From Candidatus Bathyarchaeota archaeon (lineage in GTDB: Archaea > Thermoproteota > Bathyarchaeia > Bathyarchaeales > DTEX01), in assembly GCA_003601725.1 (NCBI GenBank), contig PIYJ01000055.1, positions 1 through 8,650 on the forward strand: a stretch of DNA of 8,650 bases, in the 5' to 3' direction. Shown here piece after piece: positions 1 through 5,718 of this stretch. The position numbers and the translations under genes were made by a program. The notes beneath the pieces are model-generated. The model was not told the origin of the DNA and ran no database searches. It saw only the letters and a list, made by a program, of their open reading frames with translations. Position 1 is the stretch's first letter, and every line of letters starts with the position of its first letter.

Positions 1-56
1 TCAAAAATTTATTTTCTTTTCTAGTCATTTTTTACATCTTTTAAGCATTCACAAGA

Positions 57-64
57 TTTATATA
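57..64 (+). promoter_or_regulatory. TATA box of the ABC exporter operon
   Basis: The octamer TTTATATA lies with its centre about 26 bases before the ATG at 87. In archaea transcription starts about 25-27 bases downstream of the TATA centre, so the transcript should begin at or within a base or two of that ATG. The mRNA would then be leaderless, which agrees with the absence of any GGAGG-like motif before the start. The region further upstream (1-50) is T-rich (runs at 11-20 and 27-33) and may hold the poly-T terminator of a gene outside the window; I see no coding evidence there. Confidence 0.7.
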
Positions 65-86
65 GCTCTCATGAATTGTATGCGCC

Positions 87-2399
87 ATGCTTGAAATTTC
101 CCCCTCTGCTGGGAAGGGGGAAGAAACTGGAATAATGATAGAAAGTGAGGATGATCCGTCGTCGATTCTTTTCCGTAAAGATTTAGTTGAAGAGATGCCC
201 AAATCGATCGAGAAATCTCTGAAAAGCATAGGTCTGAAAGAAAAAATAAGGGCAGCCGTTTTCAGCGACATAACTTCAAAGAATACTTATGGTAAGACCT
301 GGCTGATAATTGCAGGTGAGCAGCTGCTGGTTTACAATCCTGAAGTAAGCAGCGATCCCTCGATTAGAATCTCCCTATGCGACATAAACGAGGTTGAGAT
401 ACGTAAATACGTAGGGAATAACGCGCTTATCGTTAAGACACAGAAAGGGGAATTGGAGCTCGTTCGTTTTACAAATACTCTTAGACCGAAATTTGAAGGC
501 TTAAAAAAGAGACTTGAGATGTTCTTTAGCCTCTCTTGGAAATCACCCGAAAAAGAATTTTACATAAAAAAAGGCCCAATTGAGGCTCAGAGGAGATGTC
601 CGAAATGCGGCAGAGTCATTCCACCTTGGATGTCAACTTGCCCAGTCTGTATGAGCAAGAGGAAAGTCATCTCCAGATTGCTAGGGTATATTAAGCCGCA
701 TTTGCCCTTAGCCGTCTTCGGCTTCGCATTAACGATTTGTTTCACTTTTCTGAATTTGCTGCCGCCCTACCTGATGAAGATACTAATCGATGATGCTATC
801 GGAAACGCGAATCTAACCTTGCTCGTCTGGCTGACAATAGGCCTCGCCGTCATCTACCTTTTAAGGGCATTGACAGCTGCGGGGAGAAGCTACCTGCTCG
901 GAAAGTTGGGTCAAAAGATAATGGTTGATTTGAGGAGGAGACTCTACGAGCATCTTCAAGTCTTGTCACTGAGCTTCTACGATAAGAATGAGACGGGAAG
1001 GATCATGTCAAGAGTGATGAGCGACACTGAGAGGGTTCAATTCTTCCTCACGTGGGGGATCCAACAGTTCTTCATGGATATCATGATCCTCATATTCGTA
1101 GCTATCATCCTGTTCACAATGAGTTGGCAATTAGCAATCATCGTGCTCATGCCTACACCGGTTCTCGTCGTTGGAACCAAGCTATTCAGCAAAAAGATTC
1201 ACGGCATATACCACAAGGCTTGGAGAAGATGGGCAGATCTAAGCGCGATCCTCGCTGACACGGTTCCAGGAGTCACGGTCGTTAAAGCCTTCTCTCAGGA
1301 AAGGAAGGAGATAAACAAATTCAACAGAAAGACGCATGAACTGTACGAGGTTAACGTGAAGATATCTTTCCTAGAGGGAATCTTCTTCCCGCTTGTCGGC
1401 TTCGTAATGACATTAGGCGCCGTAAGCGTCTGGTGGTTCGGCGGGAGACAAATTCTTTCAGGAACTCTAACATTAGGCGTATTGACAGCTTTCATCAGCT
1501 ATACCTGGAGGTTCTACGAGCCTGTGGGAAGATTAAGCAACATGAGCAGTGTACTATTAAGGGCAGCGACATCAGCAGAGAGAATCTTTGAAGTGCTTGA
1601 TACGAGACCAGAAGTTCACGATTCTCCAAACGCCATCTCACTTCCACAATTGAAGGGACACATAAAATTCCACAACGTCTCATTTGCTTATGAAAGCGGA
1701 GAAACCGTGCTGAGAAACATAAATCTCGAGATAAAGCCAGGGCAGAAGATCGGGTTAGTCGGGCCAAGCGGAGCCGGAAAGACCACCCTTGCTAAGCTTA
1801 TCTTAAGATTCTATGATCCCACGGAGGGAAAAATAACGATAGATGGATATGACCTCCGCGAAGTGAAACAGGAATCCCTCCGTAAACAGATAGGCATAGT
1901 CCTTCAGGAACCTTTCCTGTTCAAGGGATCAATCGCTGAAAATATCGCGTATGGAAATCCGTCGGCTCCGCCTGAAAAGATAATCGAAGCAGCGAAGGCC
2001 GCGAATATTCATGATTTTATCCTTTCTCTTCCAGAGGCTTATGACACGGATGTCGGTGAGAGGGGACATCGACTCTCCGGCGGCGAGAAACAACGTGTAT
2101 CTATCGCTAGGGCCCTACTGAGAGATCCGAAAATCCTGATTCTTGACGAAGCTACCAGCTCAGTGGATACTGCGACTGAAAGCTTAATACAGGAAGCTCT
2201 TGAAAGGCTTATGGAGAATCGAACGTCCATAATTATTGCTCATAGGCTTTCTACACTGAGGAATGCGGACAAGATAGTTGTCATTGACCATGGGGAGATA
2301 GTTGAGGAAGGCTCACATGAAGAGCTGATTCGGCTTGGCGGATTGTACAGTCGCCTTTGCAGGATGCAAGCTGCATTAGCTGTCATAGCAAACGAGTGA
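87..2399 (+). CDS. ABC exporter half-transporter with N-terminal PH-like and zinc-ribbon domains
   Basis: This is an ATP-driven exporter subunit of the type IV (MsbA/ABCB-like) fold, 770 residues, expected to act as a dimer in the cytoplasmic membrane. Residues about 50-148 are a beta-rich PH-like domain. Next comes a zinc ribbon with Cys171, Cys174, Cys185 and Cys188 (CPKC...CPVC). The membrane domain covers about 195-480 with roughly six helices, and the ATPase domain about 525-765. The ATPase is complete: A-loop Tyr535, Walker A GPSGAGKT (559-566), Q-loop Gln607, signature LSGGE (663-667), Walker B ending Asp687-Glu688, D-loop SSVD and switch His719. It should therefore hydrolyse ATP. Usual exporters are about 580-600 residues; the extra length is the N-terminal region. 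The start at 87 is chosen because the TATA box places the transcript start there; Met17 (135) is the alternative. The DUF1854 gene follows after 7 bases. From memory, bacterial proteins of this layout are named cyanophycin-metabolism-associated ABC transporters. The substrate is unknown. Confidence 0.92.
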   Translation: MLEISPSAGKGEETGIMIESEDDPSSILFRKDLVEEMPKSIEKSLKSIGLKEKIRAAVFSDITSKNTYGKTWLIIAGEQLLVYNPEVSSDPSIRISLCDINEVEIRKYVGNNALIVKTQKGELELVRFTNTLRPKFEGLKKRLEMFFSLSWKSPEKEFYIKKGPIEAQRRCPKCGRVIPPWMSTCPVCMSKRKVISRLLGYIKPHLPLAVFGFALTICFTFLNLLPPYLMKILIDDAIGNANLTLLVWLTIGLAVIYLLRALTAAGRSYLLGKLGQKIMVDLRRRLYEHLQVLSLSFYDKNETGRIMSRVMSDTERVQFFLTWGIQQFFMDIMILIFVAIILFTMSWQLAIIVLMPTPVLVVGTKLFSKKIHGIYHKAWRRWADLSAILADTVPGVTVVKAFSQERKEINKFNRKTHELYEVNVKISFLEGIFFPLVGFVMTLGAVSVWWFGGRQILSGTLTLGVLTAFISYTWRFYEPVGRLSNMSSVLLRAATSAERIFEVLDTRPEVHDSPNAISLPQLKGHIKFHNVSFAYESGETVLRNINLEIKPGQKIGLVGPSGAGKTTLAKLILRFYDPTEGKITIDGYDLREVKQESLRKQIGIVLQEPFLFKGSIAENIAYGNPSAPPEKIIEAAKAANIHDFILSLPEAYDTDVGERGHRLSGGEKQRVSIARALLRDPKILILDEATSSVDTATESLIQEALERLMENRTSIIIAHRLSTLRNADKIVVIDHGEIVEEGSHEELIRLGGLYSRLCRMQAALAVIANE

Positions 2400-2406
2400 G
2401 CGTATC

Positions 2407-2907
2407 ATGGAGATGCGGGGTTTTTACGTTAACATATTAGATCCTAGAAAAATTCGAATATGCCGGGAGGAATCGGGAAGACTGAAATTAATCTTTGACA
2501 ACGATGAGAAAGTTTTAATTAAAAGGGTTGTAAGGGCTTTCCCGTTGACTATGCCGTGGCGCTACATCATCCTGATAGATGAGAATGACAGAGAGGTCGG
2601 GCTTTTAAGAGACCTTGGAGACTTAGATGAGACATCGATGAAGGTGCTGAAAGACGAGCTGGAAAGAGTCTACTTTATACCGAAGATAAAGAAGATTCAT
2701 CGAATTAAAGAGGAGTTTGGGGTTCTAATATGGGAAACCGAGACTGATAAGGGACCTAGAAGATTCGAGGTTACAAGCAGAAGAGACGTAAAGAAGATGG
2801 GTAAAAGAAGAATAATTGTAAGAGACGCTGATGGAAACCTTTATGATATACCTGACTATGCTGATCTAGATCAAAAGAGCATCATCCTGCTAGAATCGGT
2901 GATCTAA
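2407..2907 (+). CDS. DUF1854 family protein, partner of the ABC exporter
   Basis: A soluble protein of 166 residues with no signal peptide or membrane segment. It shows the DUF1854 pattern from end to end: RAFPLTMPWRYIILID near residue 40, a leucine/aspartate-rich stretch (LLRDLGDLDETS), ELERVYFIPKIKKI, FGVLIWETETDKGPRRFEV, RDVKKMGKRRIIVRDADGN, and a C-terminal IPDYADLDQKS. The length is within the family's usual range as I know it. It starts 7 bases after the exporter stop, so the two are almost certainly co-transcribed and probably translationally coupled; the SD signal is weak. ATG 2413 is an alternative start two codons later. The family's biochemical role is unknown to me. The constant pairing with a PH/zinc-ribbon ABC exporter suggests an accessory or regulatory subunit on the cytosolic side, which is inference. 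Confidence 0.88.
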   Translation: MEMRGFYVNILDPRKIRICREESGRLKLIFDNDEKVLIKRVVRAFPLTMPWRYIILIDENDREVGLLRDLGDLDETSMKVLKDELERVYFIPKIKKIHRIKEEFGVLIWETETDKGPRRFEVTSRRDVKKMGKRRIIVRDADGNLYDIPDYADLDQKSIILLESVI

Positions 2908-2909
2908 CC

Positions 2910-2954
2910 GCCTCATCAATAAGCATCAAAAGGCTGAAAAGAGGCTTAATTTTA
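2910..2954 (+). terminator. Hairpin plus T-rich tail after the DUF1854 gene
   Basis: GCCTC (2910-2914) pairs with GAGGC (2941-2945), with a short inner AGC/GCT pairing possible in the loop, and TTAATTTTA follows. It begins two bases after the TAA stop. The stem is short and the loop long, so this is only a plausible terminator or 3'-end stabilising structure. Confidence 0.35.
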
Positions 2955-3035
2955 GATACAGTTTAAACAAGAAATAACGATATAAACTATTCAAAGTAGA
3001 CATCAAGTTTAGGAAGGCTGCTAAAAGTATTCATT

Positions 3036-3060
3036 AATTTTTCTAAGTTACTGGATTTTT
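3036..3060 (+). terminator. Poly-T terminator tracts of the exporter operon
   Basis: Two T5 runs (3038-3042 and 3056-3060) lie on the plus strand just before the convergent regulator's stop codon. Archaeal RNA polymerase commonly terminates at such runs without a hairpin. The rest of the 2908-3059 gap shows no ORF or RNA-like structure beyond the hairpin at 2910-2945. Confidence 0.45.
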
Positions 3061-4250
3061 CACTCAAGTGTTTTTAAATGACTCAGTAGATTCTGAACGT
3101 TAGCTTCCTGCGTTATTTCTATTTCATATCTTTCAGCCAAGTTTTCCTCTTCTTCGGTGAGGGTGAAATTGTCTATTATTAGAAATTTAGATGACGGCTC
3201 GACATCCAAAGCCTTTGTATATAAAGCCATGAGGGAAGGGAGAGTCTTATCTCTTCGAACTACGAAATCAGCAACTAAGAGTCTTGAATCTTTAACGTTT
3301 CTGATTATCATGTCAAATCTATGCTTAATGCCAGAATTACCTTCGTTCTCTCCCGGCATCTCTAGAATCCATCCTTTCCGGCTTAATTCTTCATTAAGGC
3401 TCATCAAGCTCCGACGGATTCTTAAAAGCGATCTTAATTCCTTGATGCGTATCGTCGCGTCGGCTCCTCGGCTCCAAAAATCTTCGAAGAATCTCTTCAT
3501 TGCTTCAACGTAATCGGTGCTGTTCGTCCATAATCCGGCATCTTTCTCTATGTTTAGGCTTATTGAATCGTCCATTAAGACGGATGTGAAAGTCTCTTTT
3601 TCATCAATCGTTATGAAACGAATTGCTCCTGGAAGTTTTCTATGATAGACTTCAGCGAATCCCAGATAAGTCTCGATGATCTCTATCGTTTTTTCATTCG
3701 TCTCTGTTAAGATTTCTACTTTAACTCCATTCTGCGCTTTTCTTTTCAGAACCTCGTCTAATCCAACATAAGTAAATCTATAAAGATCATTCACTGTGGT
3801 CATTAAGGCTATTTCCTCTCTAGCCCTTTCAAACATTCCAGATAGGAAATTAAAGACCGCCTTTCGTCCGTGAAGAATCCTGAATTTCGGCTCAACGATT
3901 CGAGGCTGTCTTTCAGCGATCTTTTCATAAGCCTCTAACAATTTCTTTTTCTCCGCCTCCATTAACCGAATTCTCTTCTTTTCATTTTCAATGAGCCCGT
4001 TTACCGCCTCTTCAAGCGGCATCGCCAGATATTTCACTGGTCTTCCTAAAATCGCCTCAACCATTCCCTTTTCCTCTAGTCTTTTAAGAATCCGGTAAAC
4101 CTTTACTCGGTTGACGCCTAAACTTTTAGCAATTGCACCTGCCCCGCTGGGACCGTGGATGAGTAAATGCACATAAATTTGGGATTCTTCTTTGTCCACG
4201 CCGTAGTTTTGCAGAATTTTTACAAGATTATCTGCCGCCAAGACTGTCAT
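3060..4250 (-). CDS. TrmB-family transcriptional regulator with an extra C-terminal domain
   Basis: A DNA-binding regulator of 396 residues. Residues about 8-80 form the TrmB winged helix: a Q-YGV-KEES-IYVHLL opening, a recognition-helix segment GVNRVKVYRILKRLEEKG, and a GRPVKYLAMPLEEA wing. A charged coiled coil (about 85-115) links to an effector-type domain (about 122-265) of the kind found in TrmB proteins. A further domain (about 300-390) ends the protein and makes it some 50 residues longer than the roughly 340-residue sugar-responsive TrmB proteins. The start is set at ATG 4250 because AAGGAG lies 4 bases upstream; the longer frame from a TTG at 4286 would swallow the likely promoter and leader. 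The gene is divergent from the winged-helix gene and convergent with the exporter operon. The ligand and targets are unknown. Sugar sensing is the family precedent, but nothing nearby is a sugar gene. Confidence 0.85.
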   Translation of the reverse strand: MTVLAADNLVKILQNYGVDKEESQIYVHLLIHGPSGAGAIAKSLGVNRVKVYRILKRLEEKGMVEAILGRPVKYLAMPLEEAVNGLIENEKKRIRLMEAEKKKLLEAYEKIAERQPRIVEPKFRILHGRKAVFNFLSGMFERAREEIALMTTVNDLYRFTYVGLDEVLKRKAQNGVKVEILTETNEKTIEIIETYLGFAEVYHRKLPGAIRFITIDEKETFTSVLMDDSISLNIEKDAGLWTNSTDYVEAMKRFFEDFWSRGADATIRIKELRSLLRIRRSLMSLNEELSRKGWILEMPGENEGNSGIKHRFDMIIRNVKDSRLLVADFVVRRDKTLPSLMALYTKALDVEPSSKFLIIDNFTLTEEEENLAERYEIEITQEANVQNLLSHLKTLE

Positions 4251-4254
4251 GCGT

Positions 4255-4260
4255 CTCCTT
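4255..4260 (-). promoter_or_regulatory. Ribosome binding site that fixes the TrmB-like start
   Basis: On the minus strand AAGGAG stands 4 bases before ATG 4250. It decides for this start over the in-frame TTG at 4286, which has no such motif. Confidence 0.75.
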
Positions 4261-4305
4261 CTTATTTTGATATGTTGTTCGTACAATTGTTACAAACTAA
4301 AGTTG

Positions 4306-4319
4306 ATATTAATATAAGA
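4306..4319. promoter_or_regulatory. Shared divergent TATA region of the two regulators
   Basis: ATATTAATAT (4306-4315) is a perfect 10-base palindrome inside an AT-rich stretch. Read on the plus strand, TTAATATA (4309-4316) is centred about 29 bases before ATG 4342, so the winged-helix mRNA would be leaderless or nearly so. Read on the minus strand, CTTATATT (4318-4311) predicts a start near 4288, giving the TrmB-like gene a leader of about 38 bases with its SD motif. Both directions appear to use the same few bases. Confidence 0.6.
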
Positions 4320-4341
4320 TGTGATTTTATTGTTGATCGCC

Positions 4342-4746
4342 ATGAGCAGAATAGGTTTAAGCTCAAGGTCCATTCGAAGATCAAAGCCTCAAATATTTGA
4401 GGACGTTTTAAGAGTCATTGAGAGCGGAGAGTATAAACCTACACGCATCATGTACAAGAGCAACCTATCTTGGAAGCCGCTTAATAAGATCCTAAATAAC
4501 ATGATTAATTTAGGCCTCATAGAAGAGAAGGATTTGAATGGCCACAAATATTTCTTTATAACAGAGAAAGGGAAAGAATTTTTGGAATTGATGGATAACT
4601 TGAAAAGAATGTTGGTGCCAGCTTCATTCGCAAGATACGTTGAAATCGACTCCTTGCTTTCTTCTCCTCCCAAAATTAATGAGGGTTACAGATCTTTCAA
4701 AACGGATTCTTTAGAAGCAGTGAAGCTCAGAATTCCCACAAGCTGA
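4342..4746 (+). CDS. Winged helix-turn-helix protein (HTH_45-like)
   Basis: A small DNA-binding protein of 134 residues. Residues about 14-82 show the archaeal single winged-helix pattern: RSKPQIFEDVLRVIESG, then KPTRIMYKSNLSWKPLNKIL as the helix-turn-helix, then a GLIEE...YFFITEKGKEFLE wing and final helix. This closely matches the HTH_45 type that is abundant in TACK archaea. The C-terminal 50 residues have no recognisable domain. ATG 4342 is preferred over the in-frame GTG at 4321 because the TATA element at 4309-4316 puts the transcript start at about 4338-4340, downstream of the GTG. It is divergent from the TrmB-like gene and shares its promoter, so cross-regulation is possible. The target genes are unknown. 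Confidence 0.82.
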   Translation: MSRIGLSSRSIRRSKPQIFEDVLRVIESGEYKPTRIMYKSNLSWKPLNKILNNMINLGLIEEKDLNGHKYFFITEKGKEFLELMDNLKRMLVPASFARYVEIDSLLSSPPKINEGYRSFKTDSLEAVKLRIPTS

Positions 4747-4770
4747 GAGAAAACTTCTCTTCTTCTATTT
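4745..4770 (+). terminator. Hairpin terminator overlapping the winged-helix stop codon
   Basis: AGAGAA (4746-4751) pairs perfectly with TTCTCT (4755-4760) around a 3-base loop, with a possible G-T pair outside, and is followed by the pyrimidine tract TCTTCTATTT. The first stem base is the last base of the TGA stop. The form is that of an intrinsic terminator. Confidence 0.5.
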
Positions 4771-4871
4771 AGCAGACAAGATATGAATGAATAGATAGAA
4801 ATATAGATTTCAAACTCGTATTTTAAGCCCGAATTGTCAAACTGCCTAAAGATCGCTTATTCAGAGCAACT

Positions 4872-4876
4872 AAAAA
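4872..4876 (-). terminator. T5 tract after nuoK
   Basis: On the minus strand a run of five T begins 6 bases after the nuoK stop. It is a candidate poly-T terminator for the complex I operon. The remaining gap (4771-4871) holds no supportable gene. Confidence 0.35.
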
Positions 4877-4881
4877 CGATA

Positions 4882-5193
4882 TCAATGTTTAAGTCTTCTC
4901 AGCTTCTTAACATCTAAGGTTCCATAATGCTTATAGGCATAGATCGTGATGACAAGACCCAAAGCGATGACGCATCCACCGATGCTTATTGAGAGAATTG
5001 CGAAAACATGGGCGAGAGGATGAGCTGCGCCTTCGGCGACTTGGCTTGAAAAGGCTATGAAATTCAAGTTCACAGCGTTCATCATGATCTCTAATCCCAT
5101 TAAAAGCCGAATCATATTTCTCTTCATTATAAGACAGTAGACTCCTATGAAAAAGAGAATTACAGAGCAAGCTACATAGTAAATTAGAGGCAT
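4882..5193 (-). CDS. nuoK: Complex I-like membrane subunit NuoK/FpoK
   Basis: A 103-residue membrane protein of the normal NuoK length with three helices (about 3-23, 28-50 and 62-86). NuoK lies next to NuoJ and carries part of the proton path from the quinone site to the antiporter-like subunits. Helix 2 has the family motif GLEIMMNAVNLN, so the first membrane glutamate (E36 in E. coli) is present as Glu35. Helix 3 (AHVFAILSISIGGCVIALGL) has no acidic residue, although NuoK normally carries a second glutamate there (E72 in E. coli). ATG 5193 is chosen over a TTG one codon upstream. It overlaps the NuoJ stop by one base (TGATG), with AGGAGG about 9 bases ahead. It is the last gene of the operon in this direction. 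Confidence 0.88.
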   Translation of the reverse strand: MPLIYYVACSVILFFIGVYCLIMKRNMIRLLMGLEIMMNAVNLNFIAFSSQVAEGAAHPLAHVFAILSISIGGCVIALGLVITIYAYKHYGTLDVKKLRRLKH

Positions 5194-5477
5194 CAATTTC
5201 TCCTCCTACGTTCCACCCCTGAGCCTAGGAATAGGACGCAACATGCCGTGGCAATTACAAGGAGAAACGCTAAGGCAATTACATCTATTGAACGGTAATT
5301 CCATAAATATCGACTTACACCTCGAGCTATCTCAGTCTCATTCCGAGCCAGAGAATCCTCAACGGGATAGACCGCATACTCAAAAGGCTTGAGACCTTGC
5401 GAGATAGCTGAGATAAAAAGATAGGCTGCAACGGCCATTACAAGTATTCCACTGAGCCTTAGAAGAAGCTCCCTTAT
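5193..5477 (-). CDS. nuoJ: Complex I-like subunit NuoJ, C-terminal half
   Basis: This encodes the remaining two membrane helices of NuoJ: one from about RELLLRLSGILVMAVAAYLF, then a loop containing YPVEDSLARNETEIARGVS, then a helix about LWNYRSIDVIALAFLLVIAT, and a basic RRRR tail. Identity rests mainly on position between the NuoJ N-terminal half and NuoK and on the helix layout. No ATG, GTG or TTG stands at the expected place. A very strong AGGAGG (5491-5486) sits 8 bases before an in-frame ATA at 5477, which overlaps the preceding TAA as ATAA. I use that ATA as the start (94 residues). The first in-frame ATG is at 5438 (81 residues) but would cut into the first helix. A frameshift product joined to the N-terminal half is a further option. 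Confidence 0.65.
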   Translation of the reverse strand: MRELLLRLSGILVMAVAAYLFISAISQGLKPFEYAVYPVEDSLARNETEIARGVSRYLWNYRSIDVIALAFLLVIATACCVLFLGSGVERRRRN

Positions 5478-5707
5478 TCTTTTTCCCTCCTGGTAAGCAT
5501 GACGACTGATATGAAGAGGACCATTGTCGCCCCGGCGTATATGAGAAACTGAAAAACCATAACATATGTTGCATTCAAGAGCCCAAATATCAAACCCAAA
5601 ATTACACACATACCGAATAGACAAACAGATGCCTGAAGAAGATTCTTCAGCTCAACTGAAAGAGCAGCTAAAAAGACAGCGGCGATAATAAGCAGAAGAT
5701 CAATCAT
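5474..5707 (-). CDS. nuoJ: Complex I-like subunit NuoJ, N-terminal half
   Basis: A 77-residue membrane protein covering the first three helices of NuoJ. The third helix shows the NuoJ hallmark QFLIYAGATMVLFISVVMLT, including the conserved YAGA segment whose helix changes shape during coupling in complex I. Helix 1 has the usual VELKNLLQA motif after it. Full NuoJ is about 170-180 residues; here the frame stops after helix 3 and the rest lies in the next gene. Such a split is known from methanogen fpoJ. The start is ATG 5707, with GAGG 9 bases ahead; an adjacent in-frame GTG (5710) is equally possible. It begins 11 bases after the nuoM stop. Confidence 0.85.
   Translation of the reverse strand: MIDLLLIIAAVFLAALSVELKNLLQASVCLFGMCVILGLIFGLLNATYVMVFQFLIYAGATMVLFISVVMLTRREKE
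5486..5491 (-). promoter_or_regulatory. Strong Shine-Dalgarno for the second NuoJ gene
   Basis: AGGAGG on the minus strand lies inside the last codons of the NuoJ N-terminal half. It is 8 bases before ATA 5477, the normal SD spacing, and 47 bases before the first in-frame ATG (5438). It points to initiation at the ATA, or serves as a frameshift stimulator beside the GGGAAAAAG stretch. Confidence 0.6.
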
Positions 5708-5718
5708 CACTTTTTACC

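Noticed and set aside
71..94. Tiny upstream ORF ATG 71 to TGA 94
   Set aside because: It would begin upstream of the predicted transcription start, so it is unlikely to be transcribed as a leader peptide.
41..271. 76-codon open frame on the minus strand at the exporter start
   Set aside because: It is antisense to the exporter N-terminus and its promoter and has no recognisable domain or SD.
4251..4286. Longer TrmB-like protein starting at TTG 4286
   Set aside because: The added residues (including RRRR) precede a clear AAGGAG-ATG start at 4250, and the TTG coincides with the predicted transcription start and a candidate operator.
5478..5624. Longer second NuoJ gene starting at TTG 5624
   Set aside because: This part overlaps the NuoJ N-terminal half in another frame, has a non-NuoJ composition and lacks an SD; the strong SD lies at 5486-5491 instead.
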